Assembly: GCA_946221025.1 (NCBI GenBank)
Contig: CAMIMS010000024.1
Span: 1-25,418, forward strand
Length of the DNA stretch: 25,418 bases
Origin: an uncultured Pseudoclavibacter sp.
GTDB taxonomy: Bacteria; Actinomycetota; Actinomycetes; Actinomycetales; Microbacteriaceae
Direction of reading: 5' to 3'
The position numbers were made by a program, and so were the translations under genes. Position 1 is the first letter of the stretch. The number at the start of each line of letters is the position of its first letter. Positions 7,492-14,693 of this stretch are shown here, in pieces. Under the pieces are notes generated by a model. That model ran no database searches, was not told the origin of the DNA, and saw only the letters and a program-made list of their open reading frames with translations.

Positions 7492-8588
7492 CGCGCATGA
7501 TTCGACGTTTTCGCCCCACAAGGAGCTTCGCCAACGGGGTGCGCCGAGTCGCCACCTCGTTCCCCGACATCATGCAGCTCGTGCTGGCCGCGGCCGTCGG
7601 CTACTCGATCGCGCACTTCGGCCTCGGTCACGCGATTCCCTTCCTCGCGGTCACCGTGTGCATCTCCAGCCTCGGGCTCACGCGCGACGCCCGCCCCCGT
7701 CGAGTCCTCGACACGGCCCTCGGCATCACCTTCGGGGTGCTCCTGGCCAACGTCTCGCTCGTTCTGGTCGGGCGGGGCATCTGGCAGCTGCTCGTCGTGA
7801 TGATGCTCGTGATGATGCTCGCGCGCCTCGTGCACCCGAGCCCCGGCTTCGCCGTGTCGGCGGGCATCCAGGCCTCGCTCGTGCAGCTCATCCCGGTTGC
7901 CGGTGGGGACGAGTTCACGCGCGTTGTTGACGCGAGTATCGGCGCCGCGGTCGCGCTCGCGGCGAGCGCCCTCATCCCGCGCAACGCCCGAAAGCTCGCC
8001 ATTCGCGATGAAGAGCGAATGGTGCACTCCCTCGGCGAAGCGTTCGAGTTGCTGCAGCACGCGGCGCACGAGGGCGATCAGGAGTCGGCACAGGATGCGC
8101 TGCGGATTCTGCGCGGACTCGATTCGCTCATCCGGGAATGGTCGGCTGACCTTGACGGCGCCCGCTCGATCGCGAAGGTCTCGCCGCTTGCACGTCGCCA
8201 CCGTGCCGACATCAGCACGCGAGAGGCGCGCTTCGACGCGATCGAGCTTGCGACCCGAAACGCGCGCGTGGTCGCTCGGCGCATCTCGCACTTGACGGCG
8301 GACGGTGAACCGCGTCTGCAGCTGGCTGAAACGCTCGGATCGATCTCATCGGGAATCGCCGAACTGAGCCTTGGCCTCAAGGATGAGCGCTTCATGCTGC
8401 AGGCCAGGCAGAGCTTCACCCTCGCCCTGCAGCGGCTCGGCACCCGCTTCGCGCTCGCGGATGCGCAGCTGCGCGACGCGACGGTGTTCATGCAGTGCCG
8501 TCCGCTGCTGGTCGACCTCTTGCGCGCGACCGGGCTCACCGACGAAGAAGCCCGGGCGGCGCTACCAGATGTGTCCGACGGGCTCTAA
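7488..8588 (+). CDS. FUSC/aromatic acid exporter-like membrane protein
   Basis: The 366-residue product has an N-terminal membrane domain at about residues 25-160 with four to six hydrophobic segments, including IMQLVLAAAVGYSIAHFGLG, LLVVMMLVMMLARLVHP and DASIGAAVALAASALIP. A soluble helical domain follows at about 165-366. This half-membrane, half-cytoplasmic layout matches the FUSC/ArAE family, where single-domain proteins are thought to work as dimers exporting aromatic acids or similar compounds. The substrate is unknown. The start GTG at 7488 overlaps the ygfZ stop (GTGA), indicating translational coupling; an in-frame ATG at 7497 is an alternative. It converges with the methyltransferase gene, with a hairpin between them. 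Confidence 0.8.
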   Translation: MTRMIRRFRPTRSFANGVRRVATSFPDIMQLVLAAAVGYSIAHFGLGHAIPFLAVTVCISSLGLTRDARPRRVLDTALGITFGVLLANVSLVLVGRGIWQLLVVMMLVMMLARLVHPSPGFAVSAGIQASLVQLIPVAGGDEFTRVVDASIGAAVALAASALIPRNARKLAIRDEERMVHSLGEAFELLQHAAHEGDQESAQDALRILRGLDSLIREWSADLDGARSIAKVSPLARRHRADISTREARFDAIELATRNARVVARRISHLTADGEPRLQLAETLGSISSGIAELSLGLKDERFMLQARQSFTLALQRLGTRFALADAQLRDATVFMQCRPLLVDLLRATGLTDEEARAALPDVSDGL

Positions 8589-8612
8589 ACCGACACCCTT
8601 GCCCGGATGCGT

Positions 8613-8637
8613 CGATAGCACCGCGACAGCGCTATCG
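8613..8637. terminator. Hairpin between convergent FUSC and methyltransferase genes
   Basis: CGATAGC (8613-8619) pairs with GCTATCG (8631-8637) around an 11-base loop. It spans the methyltransferase stop codon and serves both converging transcripts. No T-run follows. Confidence 0.5.
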
Positions 8638-9489
8638 CGAGAACTCGAAGCCGACCGGCGCGACGGCCTCCCAGGGCACGGTCACTTCGCCCATCCGCCA
8701 CCTCGCCTGGCCCTCTCGCACAGGCCAACCGTCGCGCTTGAGGTCGGCGATCGCCGCGGCGAACCGCTGCTTGGCTCCAAACGGCGCGTGCCCAGCGTTC
8801 CGGTCCCACGCGGCATCGAGCGCCCGCAACCACTCGTGCACGCGCTCACCCGGCACGTTTCGGTGGATGAGCGCCTTCGGGAGGCGCTCGGCGGCGATCG
8901 AGGGACGGAACGGCTGGCCCACCTCATCCGCGAGGCGAAGCGAAATCGTGAACGAGACCGGGCCCGCCTCATCGAGCGCAATCCACGTGCCCACTCGACC
9001 AATCTCCGAACAGGTTCCGTCGATGATGAGCCCCGACGGCCCCAGTCGCGCAAGCATTGCCCGCCAGGCGCCCGGCACATCCGGTTCGTCGTACTGGCGA
9101 AGCACGTTGAGCGCACGAATGACGCTCGCCCGCTCGCCGTTCGGCAGCGGCACTTCGAACCCGCCGCGGTGAACGCTCACGCGATCGGCCCACGCCGGGG
9201 CGGCGGGTTCGCCGGATGCGCTCCGGCGGCTTCGAATCGCCTTGAGCTCCGTTTGCGCGCGTTCGACCCGTTCGGCATCGATCTCAATGCCAACGAACCG
9301 TGCCCGCGGGTTCACCGGATGCAGCCGCTCGGCCATCTCGAACAGTGTGCGGCCGCTCGCCCCGTACCCGAGGTCGACGACCACCGGCTCGGCTACGTCG
9401 CGCAGCACCGGTTGCACGGCCAGCCAGCGGTCGACGCGACGCAGTCGGTTCGGGTTCGTTGTGCCGCGGGTGGCGTGTCCGACGGGCAT
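8632..9489 (-). CDS. Class I SAM-dependent methyltransferase, substrate unknown
   Basis: The 285-residue product has a Rossmann methyltransferase motif I at VVVDLGYGASGRT (residues 36-48), a motif II acidic residue in FVGIEIDAERVERA, and RALNVLRQYDE further on, where the usual motif IV region would be. The C-terminal third (PKALIHRNVPGERVHEWLRALDAAW) looks like a substrate-specific part. The substrate is not predictable. The start ATG at 9489 has GGGAGG nine bases upstream, a standard leader, unlike the divergent leaderless gpmA 59 bp away. The two genes must share a compact bidirectional promoter region. Confidence 0.8.
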   Translation of the reverse strand: MPVGHATRGTTNPNRLRRVDRWLAVQPVLRDVAEPVVVDLGYGASGRTLFEMAERLHPVNPRARFVGIEIDAERVERAQTELKAIRSRRSASGEPAAPAWADRVSVHRGGFEVPLPNGERASVIRALNVLRQYDEPDVPGAWRAMLARLGPSGLIIDGTCSEIGRVGTWIALDEAGPVSFTISLRLADEVGQPFRPSIAAERLPKALIHRNVPGERVHEWLRALDAAWDRNAGHAPFGAKQRFAAAIADLKRDGWPVREGQARWRMGEVTVPWEAVAPVGFEFSR

Positions 9490-9536
9490 GCTGGGGATCC
9501 TCCCACCGGATTCAGGCTCCGCGAAACCCGCCCGGT

Positions 9537-9549
9537 TACGCTCACGGTA
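9537..9549 (+). promoter_or_regulatory. Leaderless promoter of gpmA
   Basis: TACGCT at 9537-9542, six bases, then ATG at 9549. The -35 region is poor. No Shine-Dalgarno sequence precedes the start. Confidence 0.65.
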
Positions 9550-10304
9550 TGGCTGAGAACGCGCGAACGCTCATCCTGGTGCGCCACGGTCAGAGCGAGT
9601 GGAACGAGAAAAACCTATTCACCGGATGGGTGGATGTGAACCTCACCGAGAAGGGCCGCGAAGAGGCCCGGCGTGCGGGAGAACTCATCCGCGAAGCCGG
9701 TCTTGAACCCACCATCCTGTTCACCTCCCTGCTCACGCGAGCGATCGACACCGCGAACATCGCACTGAAAGAAGCCGACCGCGCGTGGATCGACGCGCGT
9801 CGTTCGTGGCGCCTGAACGAGCGCCACTACGGGGCGCTGCAGGGCAAGAACAAGACCGAGATTCGTGACGAGTACGGCGAAGAGCAGTTCATGCAGTGGC
9901 GCCGCTCGTACGATGTGCCGCCGCCGGAGATCGACGATGACAACGAGTTCTCGCAGGCCGGCGACCCACGCTACCGCGACGCCGACGGTGAGATGCCGCG
10001 CACCGAGTGCTTGAAGGATGTGCTCGAGCGCCTGCTCCCGTACTGGGAGGGCGAGGTGCTGCCGAGCTTCGAGAAGCACGACACGATCATTGTTGCCGCG
10101 CACGGCAACAGTCTGCGAGCGCTCGTGAAGCACCTCGAGGACATCAGCGAAGACGAGATCGCGGGGCTGAACATTCCCACCGGCATCCCGCTCGTGTACC
10201 AGCTGGATGCGTCGGGCAAGCCGCTTGGCAAGGGCGAGTACCTCGATAAGGAAGCCGCTGAAGCCGGAGCCGCGGCCGTCGCCAACCAGGGCAACAAGGG
10301 CTAG
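9549..10304 (+). CDS. gpmA: 2,3-bisphosphoglycerate-dependent phosphoglycerate mutase
   Basis: The enzyme interconverts 3- and 2-phosphoglycerate in glycolysis and gluconeogenesis in the cytosol. The 251-residue length is typical of the cofactor-dependent type. The phosphorylated His lies in LVRHGQSEWN near the N-terminus, the active-site segment LNERHYGALQGKNK follows, and the second catalytic His is in AAHGNSLRALVKHLE. The start ATG at 9549 is supported by a TACGCT hexamer at leaderless spacing. The longer open frame upstream overlaps the methyltransferase start and is not used. A gpm gene directly beside the phoU/senX3/regX3 cluster is also seen in mycobacteria. A strong hairpin separates it from convergent phoU. 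Confidence 0.97.
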   Translation: MAENARTLILVRHGQSEWNEKNLFTGWVDVNLTEKGREEARRAGELIREAGLEPTILFTSLLTRAIDTANIALKEADRAWIDARRSWRLNERHYGALQGKNKTEIRDEYGEEQFMQWRRSYDVPPPEIDDDNEFSQAGDPRYRDADGEMPRTECLKDVLERLLPYWEGEVLPSFEKHDTIIVAAHGNSLRALVKHLEDISEDEIAGLNIPTGIPLVYQLDASGKPLGKGEYLDKEAAEAGAAAVANQGNKG

Positions 10305-10340
10305 CGAACGCCCCTAGCGCCTTGCCCGCGCGCAAACGAG

Positions 10341-10380
10341 AGTGAGCCGCCCGCGTCGATCGTGACGCGGGCGGCTCGCT
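10341..10380. terminator. Strong bidirectional terminator between gpmA and phoU
   Basis: GAGCCGCCCGCGTC (10344-10357) and GACGCGGGCGGCTC (10364-10377) form a perfect 14-bp stem with a six-base loop, extendable by three pairs including one G-T. It sits between two convergent genes. No long T-run follows on either strand. Confidence 0.8.
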
Positions 10381-10401
10381 CGTTGTGCGAAAGAGGGGTG
10401 G

Positions 10402-11082
10402 CTAATTCTCGCGCCAGGTGAGCGGCGCGGGCTCCCGCGCGATCCACTCGCCGCCGGTGAGGTACTGAATCTTCTTGGCGATTGAGACGGCGTGATCGGC
10501 GAATCGCTCGTGGTAGCGGCTCGCGAGCGTGGCGTCGATGACCTGCGCGTGATCGTACGAGGTGTCGCTGTTGAGCATCTCGTCAAAGATCTGGCGGTGC
10601 AGGCGGTCAACATCGTCGTCCGCTTCGAGAATGGCGTCGGCAATCGCATCCTCCTGCGTGTCGAGCAGCAGCACCAGCTGCTTCGCGATCGACACATCGT
10701 GAATGCCCATCTCCGAGAGCATGCTGCGCACCGCCTCCGGAGCGACGGGCTCCGGGAAGCGGATGCGGGTCAGCTGCGCGATGTGCGCGGCAATATCGCC
10801 CATGCGCTCGAGCGAAGCGCTCACGCGAAGGCCGGTCACGACCACGCGCAGGTCGCGGGCCACCGGAGCTTGACGGGCGAGAATCTCGATCGCAAGCTCA
10901 TCCAGCGCATTCGCATACACGTCGATCTTCGCGTCGTCGGTCATCACCTGCTCGGCGAGCGCCACGTCGCGGGTCTCGAGTGCCTCGGTCGCACGCTCGA
11001 TCGCCGAGAGCACGAGCTTCGAGATCGCCACCAGTCCATGTTCAATTTCGGCTAGTTCTTGACGGAAGACTTCCCGTGCCAC
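10402..11082 (-). CDS. phoU: Phosphate signalling regulator PhoU
   Basis: PhoU links the Pst transporter to the phosphate-sensing kinase and damps the Pho response when phosphate is plentiful. The 226-residue all-helical protein has two related three-helix halves, each with a metal-binding motif: SASLERMGDIAAHIAQL in the first and ASRYHERFADHAVSIAKK in the second. The start is GTG at 11082 (MAREVFRQELAEIEHGL), with GGAGG six bases upstream. Another GTG two codons earlier touches that GGAGG and is less likely. The gene is divergent from senX3 across 77 bp holding PHO-like repeats, so both may be controlled by RegX3. It ends before the terminator shared with gpmA. Confidence 0.95.
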   Translation of the reverse strand: MAREVFRQELAEIEHGLVAISKLVLSAIERATEALETRDVALAEQVMTDDAKIDVYANALDELAIEILARQAPVARDLRVVVTGLRVSASLERMGDIAAHIAQLTRIRFPEPVAPEAVRSMLSEMGIHDVSIAKQLVLLLDTQEDAIADAILEADDDVDRLHRQIFDEMLNSDTSYDHAQVIDATLASRYHERFADHAVSIAKKIQYLTGGEWIAREPAPLTWREN

Positions 11083-11124
11083 GCGCACCCTCCAAGTTCG
11101 TTGCGTTTTCGCGACGGTACAACG

Positions 11125-11146
11125 TCGGAATGAGCGGCGGGTGACC
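11125..11146 (-). promoter_or_regulatory. Two PHO-like repeat units between phoU and senX3
   Basis: On the minus strand, GGTCACCCGCC (11136-11146) and GCTCATTCCGA (11125-11135) are adjacent 11-mers resembling the GTTCACC-type unit found upstream of pstS. They lie at about -35 to -14 of the predicted senX3 start and read towards phoU. Autoregulation by RegX3 is an inference. Confidence 0.45.
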
Positions 11147-11147
11147 C

Positions 11148-11160
11148 TAGGCTGGGCGGG
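11148..11160 (+). promoter_or_regulatory. Leaderless promoter of senX3
   Basis: TAGGCT at 11148-11153, six bases, then GTG at 11160. There is no recognisable -35, but PHO-like repeats occupy that position. Confidence 0.65.
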
Positions 11161-12311
11161 TGAATACTGCGGTCGCGATCGCACTGGCCATCGCCCTCGG
11201 CTTTGTGCTCGGCGGCGCGTTCGCCTGGCTTGTGCACCGCTCAAATCAGCGGCGCGAGGCGATGCGGGCGCTGTTGAACCCAGAGCTTCCGGACGGATTC
11301 GATCAGGTGCTCGAGGCCATCGGATCGCTCGTGATCGTGACCGACCCATCGCACAACGTCATCCACGCATCCGAGGATGCGGCCGGAAAGGGCCTGGTGA
11401 AGCCGGTGGGACGCCTGGCCGAGCAGATCGCCGAGGTCGCGGCGGCAGCCCAGCGCAAGGGCGTGGCGGTCACGCGGGAAATGGAACTGCCGCGCGGACC
11501 CTTCGGGAACGCGTCACTGCACCTGAACGTTCGCGCGGCCCCGTTCGGAGGCCGGTTCATCCTCATTCTCGCCGAAGACCTCACCGAGGCCATTCGCGTC
11601 GAAAGCGTTCGCCGCGACTTCGTGGCCAATGTGAGCCACGAACTGAAAACCCCCATCGGGGCGATTCTGCTGCTCGCGGAGGCGCTGACTGAGGCCAGTG
11701 ACGACCCCGAACAGGTTCGATACTTCGCGTCGCGGCTCACAGCGGAGGGGGAGCGGCTCTCACGGCTTGCGCGGGAGATCATCGACCTGTCGCGCCTCCA
11801 ATCGGCCGATCCCATGACCAATGCGGAGGTCGTTGCGATCGACGACATCGTGAAAACGTCGGCCGACCTCACGCGCGTTGCCGCCGAGTCGAACGATATC
11901 CGCATCGTTGTCGGTCCCGACTCTGGCGCCAACGTGTTCGGCAGTGCCGAGCTGCTGCGCCAGTGCTTCCACAACCTCGTCGCGAACGCCGTGCAGTATT
12001 CACCCCCCGGATCCCGCGTCGGGGTGGGAACGCGCATCGTCGGGTCGGCGGTCGAGGTGGCCGTGAGCGATCAGGGCATCGGCATCTCCGAAGACGACCA
12101 GAGCCGCATCTTCGAGCGCTTCTTCCGGGTCGATCAGGCGCGTTCGCGAAACACCGGCGGCACGGGCTTGGGACTGAGCATTGTCCGGCACGTGGTCGAG
12201 AACCACGGCGGCGATATTCGAGTGTGGTCGAAGCTCGGCCAGGGCTCGACCTTCACTGTGCGCCTGCCGCTTGCCGAGAAGCGGGTGTCGCCGGTGGCGC
12301 GCAAAAACTGA
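11160..12311 (+). CDS. senX3: Phosphate-sensing histidine kinase SenX3 (PhoR type)
   Basis: The kinase senses phosphate supply, probably through PhoU and Pst, and phosphorylates RegX3. The 383-residue protein has one membrane segment (about residues 4-25), a PAS-like domain (about 45-140), a DHp domain with the phospho-acceptor His160 in NVSHELKTPIGA, and a catalytic ATP-binding domain with N box FHNLVANAVQYS, G1 DQGIGI, F box FERFFRVD and G2 GTGLGLSIV. All kinase motifs are intact. The single membrane segment without a large external domain is usual for SenX3. The GTG start at 11160 lies at leaderless spacing from TAGGCT. regX3 follows 41 bp downstream with its own possible promoter. Confidence 0.95.
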   Translation: MNTAVAIALAIALGFVLGGAFAWLVHRSNQRREAMRALLNPELPDGFDQVLEAIGSLVIVTDPSHNVIHASEDAAGKGLVKPVGRLAEQIAEVAAAAQRKGVAVTREMELPRGPFGNASLHLNVRAAPFGGRFILILAEDLTEAIRVESVRRDFVANVSHELKTPIGAILLLAEALTEASDDPEQVRYFASRLTAEGERLSRLAREIIDLSRLQSADPMTNAEVVAIDDIVKTSADLTRVAAESNDIRIVVGPDSGANVFGSAELLRQCFHNLVANAVQYSPPGSRVGVGTRIVGSAVEVAVSDQGIGISEDDQSRIFERFFRVDQARSRNTGGTGLGLSIVRHVVENHGGDIRVWSKLGQGSTFTVRLPLAEKRVSPVARKN

Positions 12312-12319
12312 GCGTGTGC

Positions 12320-12337
12320 TTTGCCGATCCTGGCAAA
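12320..12337. promoter_or_regulatory. 6-bp inverted repeat upstream of regX3
   Basis: TTTGCC, a six-base spacer and GGCAAA form a perfect dyad centred about 25 bp before the regX3 start. It overlaps the expected -35 region and could be an operator. It is short enough to be chance. Confidence 0.3.
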
Positions 12338-12340
12338 TGG

Positions 12341-12353
12341 CACAATGTATGCG
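12341..12353 (+). promoter_or_regulatory. Possible internal leaderless promoter of regX3
   Basis: CACAAT at 12341-12346, six bases, then GTG at 12353. The hexamer is a weaker -10 than TANNNT, but the spacing equals that of the other leaderless genes here. It would let regX3 be expressed apart from senX3. Confidence 0.4.
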
Positions 12354-13039
12354 TGACCCGCATCTTGCTTGTCGAAGACGAAGCATCCCTGCACGAGCCG
12401 CTTTCGTTCCTGCTTCGGCGGGAGGGATACGACGTAGCGGTCGCCGAAACCGGCACTGAGGCGCTCGATCTGTTTGATCGGGATGGAGCCGACCTGGTGC
12501 TGCTCGACCTCATGCTCCCGGGCATTCCCGGAACCGAAGTGTGCCGCCAGTTGCGCGCCACCTCGAACGTTCCCATCATCATGCTCACTGCGAAGGACTC
12601 CGAGGTCGACATCGTTGTCGGGCTTGAGCTCGGCGCCGACGACTACGTCACGAAGCCCTACTCAACGCGTGAGCTGCTTGCCCGCATCCGTGCTGTGCTC
12701 CGCCGCAACATCACGGCCGAAGAGGATGAAGAAGACGACAGCATCATCGAGGTCGGTGAGATCCGGATGGATGTCGAACGCCACACCGTCACGGTGCGCG
12801 GTGCCGTAACGCCCATGCCGCTCAAGGAGTTCGAGCTCCTCGAGTACCTGATGCGCAACTCGGGTCGCGTGCTCACGCGCGGCCAGCTCATTGACCGCGT
12901 GTGGGGCCCCGACTACTACGGCGACACGAAGACGCTCGACGTGCACATCAAGCGCATCCGCTCGCGCATCGAAGAGACGCCGTCGCAGCCGAAGCTGCTC
13001 GTGACGGTGCGAGGTCTCGGATACCGATTCGAGGCGTAG
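12353..13039 (+). CDS. regX3: Phosphate response regulator RegX3 (OmpR family)
   Basis: The DNA-binding partner of SenX3. The 228-residue protein has a receiver domain with acidic residues in LLVEDEAS, phospho-acceptor Asp52 in LVLLDLMLPG, Thr79 and Lys101 in YVTKPY. A winged-helix output domain follows at about 130-228, with LKEFELLEYLMRNSGRVLT and DVHIKRIRSRIE, whose recognition helix contacts DNA. RegX3/PhoP proteins bind repeated PHO units, and candidate sites lie at 847-901 and 11125-11146. The GTG start at 12353 gives the canonical N-terminus VTRILLVEDE; the frame is open upstream into senX3, but that part has no receiver-domain homology. A hairpin follows the stop. Confidence 0.95.
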   Translation: MTRILLVEDEASLHEPLSFLLRREGYDVAVAETGTEALDLFDRDGADLVLLDLMLPGIPGTEVCRQLRATSNVPIIMLTAKDSEVDIVVGLELGADDYVTKPYSTRELLARIRAVLRRNITAEEDEEDDSIIEVGEIRMDVERHTVTVRGAVTPMPLKEFELLEYLMRNSGRVLTRGQLIDRVWGPDYYGDTKTLDVHIKRIRSRIEETPSQPKLLVTVRGLGYRFEA

Positions 13040-13041
13040 GC

Positions 13042-13090
13042 CCGAGTCGTCGAACGGGCCTCGCCCGGCACGCCCCGCCGGGCGGACTCG
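13042..13090 (+). terminator. Hairpin after regX3
   Basis: The inner stem CGCCCGGC/GCCGGGCG (13062-13069 and 13077-13084) is flanked by an outer pairing of CGAGTC (13043-13048) with GACTCG (13085-13090). It starts three bases after the regX3 stop. There is no T-run. Confidence 0.55.
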
Positions 13091-13364
13091 TTGCCGCCCC
13101 GATCATCGAGGATGCCAACCGGGCCGCATTGAATGCGTGCACGTTCACGCGATGCTGCGGTCAGGGCCAAGAATCGGGGCGAGAACCCATGCCATGTTCG
13201 TGCTCTCACTGAACGGATAGCAACGCGCGAAGGTCCGCGGGATCCCCCACGGATCCGCTCGGGACGTCACGGATGCGCTCGGGCGTGCTCGAACGGGTCC
13301 GTTGAAGGGATGGGGAGGGGTGCCCCTAAGGGGGAGTGGTGTCCCTATATCAGCGCGCGCTGGC
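13091..13364. other. Non-coding stretch between regX3 and lpqE with short repeats
   Basis: With the regX3 hairpin this makes a 325-bp gap. No credible gene is seen. It contains a near-perfect 14-bp direct repeat spaced 20 bp (CGGATCCGCTCGGG at 13250, CGGATGCGCTCGGG at 13270), a G/C-rich TGCCCCTAAGGGGGA dyad near 13321, and the 12-bp palindrome CAGCGCGCGCTG at 13351-13362 directly after the lpqE stop, which may help terminate lpqE. Confidence 0.5.
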
Positions 13365-13991
13365 TTAGGCGTTCTCGTCCTGCGACTCGGGCTCGCCCTC
13401 GGGTGCCTGCTCCTCGGGCGCAGGCGCGACCGGTTCGTCCACGATGGTGTCGTCGACGGGGGTGCCGGTGGGGGTGGGCGTGCTCGTCGGCGTGCTCGTC
13501 TGGGTGCTCTGCGTCGGCACGAGGGTGCTGTATTCCTTGAGCGTGTCATCGAGCACCGGAACCTGCAGCACCTGCGACTGGCCGCCCGCGCTCGGGGTGA
13601 TGGTCACCGAAACCAGGGTGCCCGGGATGAACTCGCCTTCGACGATCACGGTGGCGCCGTCTTCGGCGCCGAGCTTGGTGAGCTTCGGGCTCTTCTCGAG
13701 CTCTACGGTCGTCGTCGACCCCTTGTCGATCACGACGCGCAGCGAGTTCTCGCCATCGGTCGTGTTCTGCGCGGCGCCGACGAGGTTTCCGATCTTGGCG
13801 CTCGTCTCGCCCTCCTCGGGCTTGGCGACGATCATGAGGTTGCGCACCTCGGCGGTGCCGAGGCTGGCCTGCACCCCGTCAGCGGGCGCGTAGATCGTGG
13901 TGGTGCGCTGAGGGCTGATGAAGTTGCATCCGGTGAGACCCACGCCGAGTGCGGCGGCAAGGGCAATGGATACAGCAGCGCGGTTCTTCAC
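13365..13991 (-). CDS. lpqE: Lipoprotein LpqE-like
   Basis: A 208-residue exported lipoprotein. The signal peptide VKNRAAVSIALAAALGVG ends in the lipobox LTGC, so the mature protein starts at a lipidated Cys. A beta-rich domain follows (residues about 40-150, with AEVRNLMIVAKPEEG and SLRVVIDKGSTTTVELE). The last 50 residues are a Thr/Pro/Ser-rich and then acidic low-complexity tail. The start is GTG at 13991, with AGGAGG eight bases upstream; an upstream ATG in the frame would bury the signal peptide. Assignment rests on the divergent position next to carD, as for mycobacterial lpqE, together with size and layout. Its molecular function is not known to me. Confidence 0.75.
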   Translation of the reverse strand: MKNRAAVSIALAAALGVGLTGCNFISPQRTTTIYAPADGVQASLGTAEVRNLMIVAKPEEGETSAKIGNLVGAAQNTTDGENSLRVVIDKGSTTTVELEKSPKLTKLGAEDGATVIVEGEFIPGTLVSVTITPSAGGQSQVLQVPVLDDTLKEYSTLVPTQSTQTSTPTSTPTPTGTPVDDTIVDEPVAPAPEEQAPEGEPESQDENA

Positions 13992-14124
13992 GACTTGTGC
14001 CTCCTGGGCCGAAATGGAGACCCGAATCGGTCTCGCCCGTGTCCTCGGCGGGTGATCACCCACAGATCTCTAGAGCCTATCAGCCGACGCGGTGGTAACA
14101 TTTTGGTGAAAGGGGATTGCATCG

Positions 14125-14607
14125 ATGCAGTTTGAGGTCGGGGAGACAGTCGTCTACCCCCATCACGGCGCCGCCACGATTTCCGAGGTGAAGACGCGCA
14201 AGATCAAGGGCGAAGAGAAAACCTTCCTGAAGTTGAAGGTCGCCCAGGGGGATCTGGTCATTGAGGTTCCCGCCGAGAACGTCGACCTCGTCGGCGTGCG
14301 CGATGTCATCGGCGCCGAAGGTCTCGAGCAGGTCTTCGATGTCCTGCGCGCCCCCATCGTTGAAGAGCCCACCAACTGGTCTCGCCGGTACAAGTCGAAC
14401 CTCGAGAAGCTGGCATCGGGCGATGTCATCAAGGTTTCTGAGGTCGTGCGCGACCTGTGGCGCCGCGATCAAGACCGGGGCCTGTCCGCGGGTGAGAAGC
14501 GCATGCTCGCCAAGGCTCGCCAAATTCTCGTCTCCGAGCTCGCGCTCGCCGAGAAGACCGACGAAGAGCGCGCATCTGAGCGGCTCGACGAGGTGCTCGC
14601 CTCCTAG
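14125..14607 (+). CDS. carD: CarD-type RNA polymerase-binding regulator
   Basis: CarD binds the RNA polymerase beta subunit and stabilises open promoter complexes, acting widely at housekeeping and rRNA promoters. The 160-residue length is typical. The N-terminal RNAP-interacting domain begins MQFEVGETVVYPHHGAATI. The C-terminal helical domain has NWSRRYKSNLEKLASGD, whose Trp wedges at the upstream edge of the transcription bubble, and DLWRRDQDRGLSAGEKRML. The start has AAAGGGG upstream, so unlike its neighbours it has a standard leader. The start codon lies inside a perfect 12-bp palindrome, TGCATCGATGCA (14118-14129). A possible -10 TAACAT lies at 14096. It is divergent from lpqE and followed by cysS. 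Confidence 0.95.
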   Translation: MQFEVGETVVYPHHGAATISEVKTRKIKGEEKTFLKLKVAQGDLVIEVPAENVDLVGVRDVIGAEGLEQVFDVLRAPIVEEPTNWSRRYKSNLEKLASGDVIKVSEVVRDLWRRDQDRGLSAGEKRMLAKARQILVSELALAEKTDEERASERLDEVLAS

Positions 14608-14680
14608 GTCTCGGCACCGGCACGCTCCGGCGCAGGTGCCTCTTCTCGCGGTTCACGGCTCAGTGCGATCCCCGAGCTCT

Positions 14681-14693
14681 TAGGCTTGCCGGG
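14681..14693 (+). promoter_or_regulatory. Leaderless promoter of cysS
   Basis: TAGGCT at 14681-14686, six bases, then GTG at 14693. No Shine-Dalgarno sequence is present. Confidence 0.65.

Noticed and set aside
6091..7521. Long minus-strand frame opposite ygfZ
   Set aside because: Overlaps a clear YgfZ coding sequence with its signature motif; the antisense product is Arg/His-rich and unmotivated.
7113..8291. 392-residue minus-strand frame opposite ygfZ and the FUSC-like gene
   Set aside because: Composition is His/Arg/Asp-rich as expected from reverse reading, and it crosses the junction of two coupled genes.
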